From an uncultured Thiotrichaceae bacterium (lineage in GTDB: Bacteria > Pseudomonadota > Gammaproteobacteria > Thiotrichales > Thiotrichaceae), in assembly GCA_937931765.1 (NCBI GenBank), contig CALHAO010000266.1, positions 1-6,463 of the forward strand: 6,463 bases of DNA. The letters run 5' to 3'. The notes under the pieces are model-generated. The model was given only the letters and a program-made list of their open reading frames with translations. It ran no database searches and had not been told where the DNA came from. Shown here in pieces: positions 1 through 3,689 of this stretch (positions are counted from its first letter, which is position 1; each line of letters opens with the position of its first letter). The position numbers and the translations under genes were made by a program.

Positions 1-1
1 G

Positions 2-715
2 GTTACCGGCTCTGCCCGGCGTATCGGTGCAGCTATTATCCGGCGTTTACATGCAGCAGGAGCGGTAGTGGTGGTTCATTACCGTAACTCGGCTGCTGAG
101 GCATTGCAGCTACAGACCGAGTTAAATGAGCAGCGAGCAGAATCCTGTCTGTTGGTACAAGGTGATTTATTAGATATTGATAAGTTACCTCAGTTGATGG
201 GGCACATCATTGAGCATGCGGGCAGGCTGGATATTTTAGTGAATAACGCTTCCGGTTTTTATCCAACGGCCCTGGGTGAAGTGACTGAACGTCAGTGGGA
301 TGAGTTAGTGGGCAGCAATATGAAAGTGCCGTTTTTTATCGCTCAGGCCGCGATGGTGGAGCTGAAGAAGAACAACGGCTGTATTGTTAATATGGTGGAT
401 GTGCATGGTTTTCGCCCACTGGCTGACTACCCGGTGTACAGCTCAGCTAAAGCGGGTTTGTTAATGCTGACTAAGGCCTTGGCAAAAGAGTTAGGGCCTG
501 AGATAAGGGTTAATGGCGTTGCACCGGGTGCCATACTCTGGCCGGAACAGGGCATGGATGAGCCACAACAGATCGAATTGCTGGAGAAAACAGCTTTGAA
601 ACGTAGCGGTGATCCGGCTGATATTGCCGGTGCAGTCTTATTTTTGGTACGGGATGCTAGCTATATCACCGGTCAGGTTATTCCCGTTGATGGTGGGCGG
701 TCATTGAATCAGTGA
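2..715 (+). CDS. Pteridine reductase (short-chain dehydrogenase, FolM/PTR1 type), 5' partial
   Basis: Cytosolic NADPH-dependent reductase of the short-chain dehydrogenase (SDR) family. By family it reduces dihydropterins (dihydromonapterin, dihydrobiopterin or dihydrofolate) to the tetrahydro form. The frame is open from base 2 and gives 237 residues, so only a few N-terminal residues are missing. The nucleotide-binding loop TGSARRIG is at partial residues 2-9, which rules out the in-frame GTG at 68 as the start. HYRNSAAEA after strand 2 is typical of pteridine reductases, as is the NNASGFYPT segment (81-89). The catalytic set is Asp133, Tyr146 and Lys150. Asp replaces the usual SDR Ser, and the D-x12-Y-x3-K spacing equals that of Leishmania PTR1 (Asp181, Tyr194, Lys198). 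The segment IRVNGVAPGAILWPE and the C-terminal GQVIPVDGGRSL are also family hallmarks. The stop TGA is at 713-715. Exact substrate is not decidable from sequence; folM is the nearest named gene. Confidence 0.93.
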   Translation, partial: VTGSARRIGAAIIRRLHAAGAVVVVHYRNSAAEALQLQTELNEQRAESCLLVQGDLLDIDKLPQLMGHIIEHAGRLDILVNNASGFYPTALGEVTERQWDELVGSNMKVPFFIAQAAMVELKKNNGCIVNMVDVHGFRPLADYPVYSSAKAGLLMLTKALAKELGPEIRVNGVAPGAILWPEQGMDEPQQIELLEKTALKRSGDPADIAGAVLFLVRDASYITGQVIPVDGGRSLNQ

Positions 716-848
716 TTGTTATAGTTTATCCATGCGCAGAAGATAAATAATTTCTTCTGCGAAAATATTTCAAATGGCTACACTAAGCAGGTGCTTAATA
801 ATAAGGATTTGCATGGAAAGCTCCCTTCGGGTCGCCATGGATGGCTTT
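716..848. other. Convergent intergenic spacer
   Basis: This spacer separates the 3' ends of the pteridine reductase (plus) and the coiled-coil gene (minus). It holds a perfect 9-bp hairpin at 735-761 and a second structured stretch at 812-850 that ends in T5. I see no coding potential. Confidence 0.7.
735..761. other. Perfect 9-bp stem-loop downstream of the pteridine reductase
   Basis: CGCAGAAGA (735-743) and TCTTCTGCG (753-761) are exact reverse complements around the 9-nt AT-only loop TAAATAATT. The structure starts 20 bases after the pteridine reductase stop codon. It has no T-tract on either strand, so it is not a classical intrinsic terminator. It could stabilise the mRNA 3' end or help termination together with the next structure. 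Confidence 0.55.
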
Positions 849-850
849 TT
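812..850 (+). terminator. Possible rho-independent terminator for the pteridine reductase
   Basis: GCCAT (834-838) and ATGGC (841-845) are complementary and are followed directly by TTTTT (846-850). Only four pairs could form because the loop is very short. Alternative pairings are AAAGC (817-821) with GCTTT (844-848), and CATGG (812-816) with CCATG (835-839) enclosing CCC-TTC-GGG. The T-tract overlaps the stop codon of the convergent gene (849-851). The stem is weak or branched, so this is a tentative call. Confidence 0.35.
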
Positions 851-1973
851 ACCGATTTGCCCGTAGTGAGAATAAATTGCGGGGGCGGCCATCTGCATCA
901 TGGCTGGCTTTTTGATTGATGGGTGCTACTTTTTTTTCGCTAGCATCAATAACCTCCGCCGTTTTTGCTTCCAAAGTGCTCAGCAAAGCACGGGCATTTT
1001 CCAGACCTTGCTGTAGGTTGACGCACATCTCGTCTGTCAGCTCAACAGTCTCACTGAGTCGTTCGACTTTGAGAGGATCGACCTGGTTAAACTGTTGTTT
1101 AATGCGCTCATGCATCTGATTGCCCTGAACTTCATACTGGCGTATTTTTTCCAGCGTCGCACGGCTTTCCTGCAGGCCCTCGGTCATTTCCTGGCGCGCT
1201 GCATCCGTTGATTGGAATACATCAGTAAATTGTTCATTAGCTTGTTGTTCGAGTTTACGGATATTTCCGGCATAGCTGTTAAACAAGCCATCTACTTGCT
1301 GCTGATGTTTCAGGATGACATCCAGTGATGATGTTGATTCTTTTAGAATATTTTCTAATTGAGTGTGCACATCGCCCGAAACCATCGTGTTTTTTTGTTG
1401 TGAGGCCAGGTGCTCTTTTTGGTGTTGCAATAGCTTTTGTGTAAAACCCTGCGCCATTTTTTCCTGCTCACGTAAGCGCAACAAGCCTTCATCAATTTGC
1501 ACTAATCCCTGATTTAGCCTGGATTTTATTTGTTTTACGCTGCCAGTGGTATCTTCCAGCTGATCATTCCAATAGGTCTGGATATGCTGGATACGCTCGC
1601 CCAGTGTGGTTGAAATTTGGCGTAGCTCCTGCTCGGATGATTTGGCTTTATTGATGGTCAGTTCAGCAGACTCTGCGCGTGACTGGCTGGTTTCATTGTC
1701 TTTTTTTATCTGTTCCAGCTGAACTTTAAGCTGTTTGGACAAGGTTTCTGTATCTTTAGCGCCATGCTGGATATTGCTTAGGATTTGAGCAATAGATTTA
1801 CGATCCTGTTCCGCTCTTTTGAGAATTTTACGAATTCTGAAGGTATCACGGTGCTCTACCTGAGGGCGCAGCAGCAGTGTAGCTCCGAATACAGCTATGA
1901 TTGACAATATGATGATCAGAATATCGATCGGATTAATATAATCAAGAAGGTTTAACATGAAATGCCCGTTCAT
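849..1973 (-). CDS. Membrane-anchored coiled-coil protein of unknown function
   Basis: I do not recognise this 374-residue protein. Residues 17-35 form one hydrophobic membrane segment (IDILIIILSIIAVFGATLL). It is followed by a strongly basic stretch (about 41-58), so by the positive-inside rule the rest should face the cytoplasm. Residues about 45-340 are Gln/Glu/Lys/Arg-rich with heptad-like hydrophobic spacing and almost no Pro or Gly, which indicates a long, broken coiled coil. The last 25 or so residues are polar and probably disordered. No catalytic motif, HAMP domain or chemoreceptor signalling hairpin is visible. The start is uncertain. The ATG at 1973 has no Shine-Dalgarno sequence, while the in-frame ATG at 1958 (Met6) has a weak GGG seven bases upstream and still precedes the membrane segment. 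It lies 98 bases downstream of mltA on the same strand, so co-transcription is possible. Confidence 0.8.
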   Translation of the reverse strand: MNGHFMLNLLDYINPIDILIIILSIIAVFGATLLLRPQVEHRDTFRIRKILKRAEQDRKSIAQILSNIQHGAKDTETLSKQLKVQLEQIKKDNETSQSRAESAELTINKAKSSEQELRQISTTLGERIQHIQTYWNDQLEDTTGSVKQIKSRLNQGLVQIDEGLLRLREQEKMAQGFTQKLLQHQKEHLASQQKNTMVSGDVHTQLENILKESTSSLDVILKHQQQVDGLFNSYAGNIRKLEQQANEQFTDVFQSTDAARQEMTEGLQESRATLEKIRQYEVQGNQMHERIKQQFNQVDPLKVERLSETVELTDEMCVNLQQGLENARALLSTLEAKTAEVIDASEKKVAPINQKASHDADGRPRNLFSLRANR

Positions 1974-2071
1974 TCATCTATTTTAAGTGCGTACTACGCA
2001 GCCACAGGTGTTCCCCTGTGACTACTAAACTAAACTGTTTAAAGTGAACGTGAGCTGAGTTGTTTAATTTG
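1974..2071 (-). promoter_or_regulatory. Spacer with three consecutive inverted repeats between mltA and the coiled-coil gene
   Basis: Three inverted repeats lie in a row: GCGTA-C-TACGC (1989-1999), CACAGG-N6-CCTGTG (2003-2020), and TAAAC-N6-GTTTA (2026-2041). On the minus strand they lie after the mltA stop and before the coiled-coil start. They could be an attenuating or terminating hairpin, an operator, or both. A minus-strand TAAAAT lies just upstream of the start (about 1980-1985) and could be a -10 box, but I see no good -35. No poly-T follows any stem. Confidence 0.35.
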
Positions 2072-3403
2072 TTACCTATTTGCCAGGTTGTTTTCATTCC
2101 ATCCGGGCTTGCGCACCAGCAAATAGGTTTTATGCAAGCCGGTCAGTTGGTAGGTCTGTCGTTCTGCGGCATCACCAACACCAGTGTACAAATCAATGCG
2201 TCCGGGGCCTTTTATTGCGCCGCCACTGTCCTGGGCAAATAACATTTTCCAGTCACTGCCAGTGCGTTTACCCCGGTGATCAATGCGTGGAATTTCTGCC
2301 AATAGAACACTACCAAGTGGAATGTAATTTTTATCAACAGCGATCGTATGGCCGGGAATAATGGTGGTTCCTGTTGCGGTGTTGGTTTTATTTCCTGCTA
2401 AGTTAAAGAAAATATAACGTGGATTCTGGTGCAGTACTTCATGAATTTTTTCCGGGTGCCGGTGTAGCCAGCGCGAGACATTAGCATTACTTAAGTCACC
2501 ATTCGCATAGTTTTTCTTTTTCAGATAGCGGCCAATATTGCGCGGTGCATGACCGTTGTTGGCGGCATAATTCAGATAACGGGTTTTACCATCGGGATAA
2601 CGCGCAATAGCGGAACCTTGAATATGTGCGAAATACAGATTTATCAGATCGTTAGTCCAGCCAATCTCTAACCCTCTGTTTTGTAAAGCACCATTGTCTA
2701 TCTGGCGGCGGGTCAGTTTTGTACCACGAGGTGGTTTGCCATAAATGGGGTAGCGATATACATTATCCTGATAGCTTTGAACTTGTATTTCCGGGGTAAA
2801 GTAACCGGTGAAATAGCTACGCTCATCATTGTTTTTCGAGCCGATTCTGTACAAAGAAAAATTCTGATTGAGTGAACCTGAAGAGTGGTTGGTCTCTCTG
2901 TCTAATAATGCCCTGGCTGTTTCAAGTAGTGCGGCGTTTGAGACATTGGCCCATTGTCCGCCTGCTTTTTTTCGTAGATTCGTTTTTTTCAGGTAGCGAA
3001 TTTGCTCCTGCAATCCGGTCAGGTTCGCGTTCGAACGCAAGATACAGTGACCAGCATGCTCCACATAGCGAAGGTTCTTACATTTGAGTGCTGTTAATAC
3101 TGCTTTTTGTTTGGGTGCGCGGTAAGTAGCTGGCTGATAATGCTGCTGAGGTGGTGCACGATAACCTGAAGGTGCGTTGTTATAGGGTGAAACAGATGGA
3201 ATAGCTTGATGCTGGAAAGGTGATGTTTGTTGCCCGTTCCAGGGTTGAGGGTAGTTTGGGGGCATAAGGTTATTGTGTTCACCCCACCACGACAAAGCAC
3301 CAGCCTGAGGTGTTTCGTAAAAAGAATATTGATCAGCACTGACCGATGTAGCCAATAAATAGCATAATGCTAACGCTCTTTTAAGCCCTTGTTTATTGTT
3401 CAT
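2072..3403 (-). CDS. mltA: Membrane-bound lytic murein transglycosylase A (MltA)
   Basis: Periplasmic lytic transglycosylase that cleaves the MurNAc-GlcNAc bond of peptidoglycan and leaves 1,6-anhydro ends. It has 443 residues against about 365 in E. coli. Residues 1-23 form a signal peptide with a likely signal peptidase I site after SVSA. The only nearby Cys (Cys14, context LALC) has Leu before it and is a poor lipobox, unlike the E. coli lipoprotein. Residues about 25-100 are a Pro/Gln/Tyr-rich, probably flexible linker. Residues about 105-185 hold a helical region with a Cys108/Cys119 pair. The MltA domain follows (about 190-345), with TGYFTPE (199-205) and RYPIYGKPP (217-225). The 3D domain (about 350-430) contains DSGGAIKG, RID and GVGD, giving the three family aspartates at 392, 404 and 411, so it should be active. 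The signal peptide supports the ATG at 3403, although no clear Shine-Dalgarno is present. It is divergent from the large plus-strand gene. Confidence 0.95.
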   Translation of the reverse strand: MNNKQGLKRALALCYLLATSVSADQYSFYETPQAGALSWWGEHNNLMPPNYPQPWNGQQTSPFQHQAIPSVSPYNNAPSGYRAPPQQHYQPATYRAPKQKAVLTALKCKNLRYVEHAGHCILRSNANLTGLQEQIRYLKKTNLRKKAGGQWANVSNAALLETARALLDRETNHSSGSLNQNFSLYRIGSKNNDERSYFTGYFTPEIQVQSYQDNVYRYPIYGKPPRGTKLTRRQIDNGALQNRGLEIGWTNDLINLYFAHIQGSAIARYPDGKTRYLNYAANNGHAPRNIGRYLKKKNYANGDLSNANVSRWLHRHPEKIHEVLHQNPRYIFFNLAGNKTNTATGTTIIPGHTIAVDKNYIPLGSVLLAEIPRIDHRGKRTGSDWKMLFAQDSGGAIKGPGRIDLYTGVGDAAERQTYQLTGLHKTYLLVRKPGWNENNLANR

Positions 3404-3665
3404 TATTAGTATGCTTTGTTGTTTTGAGGTTACTTTCTATTATTAACGTACTGGCTCTGAGGTGAAAGGGGTGAACGGTACTATCAGATAAATGGCTTGG
3501 TCGATCGACACCAGACAGATGGGAGTGTTAATGCGTTATGCCGCTGGTTTTTAACTTGGAAAACCATCATTGATATAGAAAAAATTTATTAAAGGTGATA
3601 AGCTTTAAGTATGAGTATGAATCTTGGCTTGCTGTCAGTTACTCATCCTACTTACGTGTGCTAAT

Positions 3666-3671
3666 TATAAT
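3666..3671 (+). promoter_or_regulatory. Candidate -10 box for the large surface protein
   Basis: TATAAT matches the sigma-70 -10 consensus exactly. No TTGACA-like hexamer lies 16-18 bases upstream. The implied transcript would start near 3678, leaving only about 12 bases of leader that just include the Shine-Dalgarno. It may therefore be activator-dependent, or a chance match in AT-rich DNA. Confidence 0.35.
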
Positions 3672-3677
3672 AAAAAC

Positions 3678-3682
3678 AAAGG
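3678..3682 (+). promoter_or_regulatory. Ribosome binding site fixing the start of the large surface protein
   Basis: AAAGG is seven bases before the ATG at 3690. It is the best Shine-Dalgarno in the window and, with the signal peptide that follows, supports this start. Confidence 0.65.
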
Positions 3683-3689
3683 CTTGTTT

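Larger units (their letters stand above)
3404..3689. promoter_or_regulatory. Divergent intergenic region (mltA / large surface protein)
   Basis: This 286-bp spacer must carry promoters for both flanking genes. Visible elements are a 10-bp perfect palindrome GTCGATCGAC (3500-3509), a 7-bp inverted repeat TGGTTTT-N8-AAAACCA (3545-3566), an AT-rich tract (about 3575-3615), and a consensus TATAAT at 3666-3671 on the plus strand. No real gene is apparent; a 17-codon frame at 3611-3664 is considered too weak to call. Confidence 0.55.

Noticed and set aside
68..70. GTG as the start of the pteridine reductase
   Set aside because: The TGSARRIG nucleotide-binding motif and the first beta strand are encoded upstream in the same frame, so the true start lies before the window.
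916..1119. Plus-strand 67-codon frame opposite the coiled-coil gene
   Set aside because: Shadow of the coiled-coil coding sequence; no Shine-Dalgarno and no protein-like pattern.
1989..2020. Strong intrinsic terminator after mltA
   Set aside because: The stems are only 5-6 bp and no T-tract follows on the minus strand, so I list the region as regulatory instead of calling a terminator.
3094..3339. Minus-strand 81-codon frame inside mltA
   Set aside because: It is an alternate frame over the mltA linker, with no start context and no recognisable features.
3611..3664. A 17-codon frame (starts MSMNLGLL, ends TAA) upstream of the surface protein gene, a possible leader peptide
   Set aside because: The nearest Shine-Dalgarno-like AAAGG is about 13 bases upstream, the frame is too short to test, and the candidate -10 lies after it. 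Not callable without expression or conservation data.
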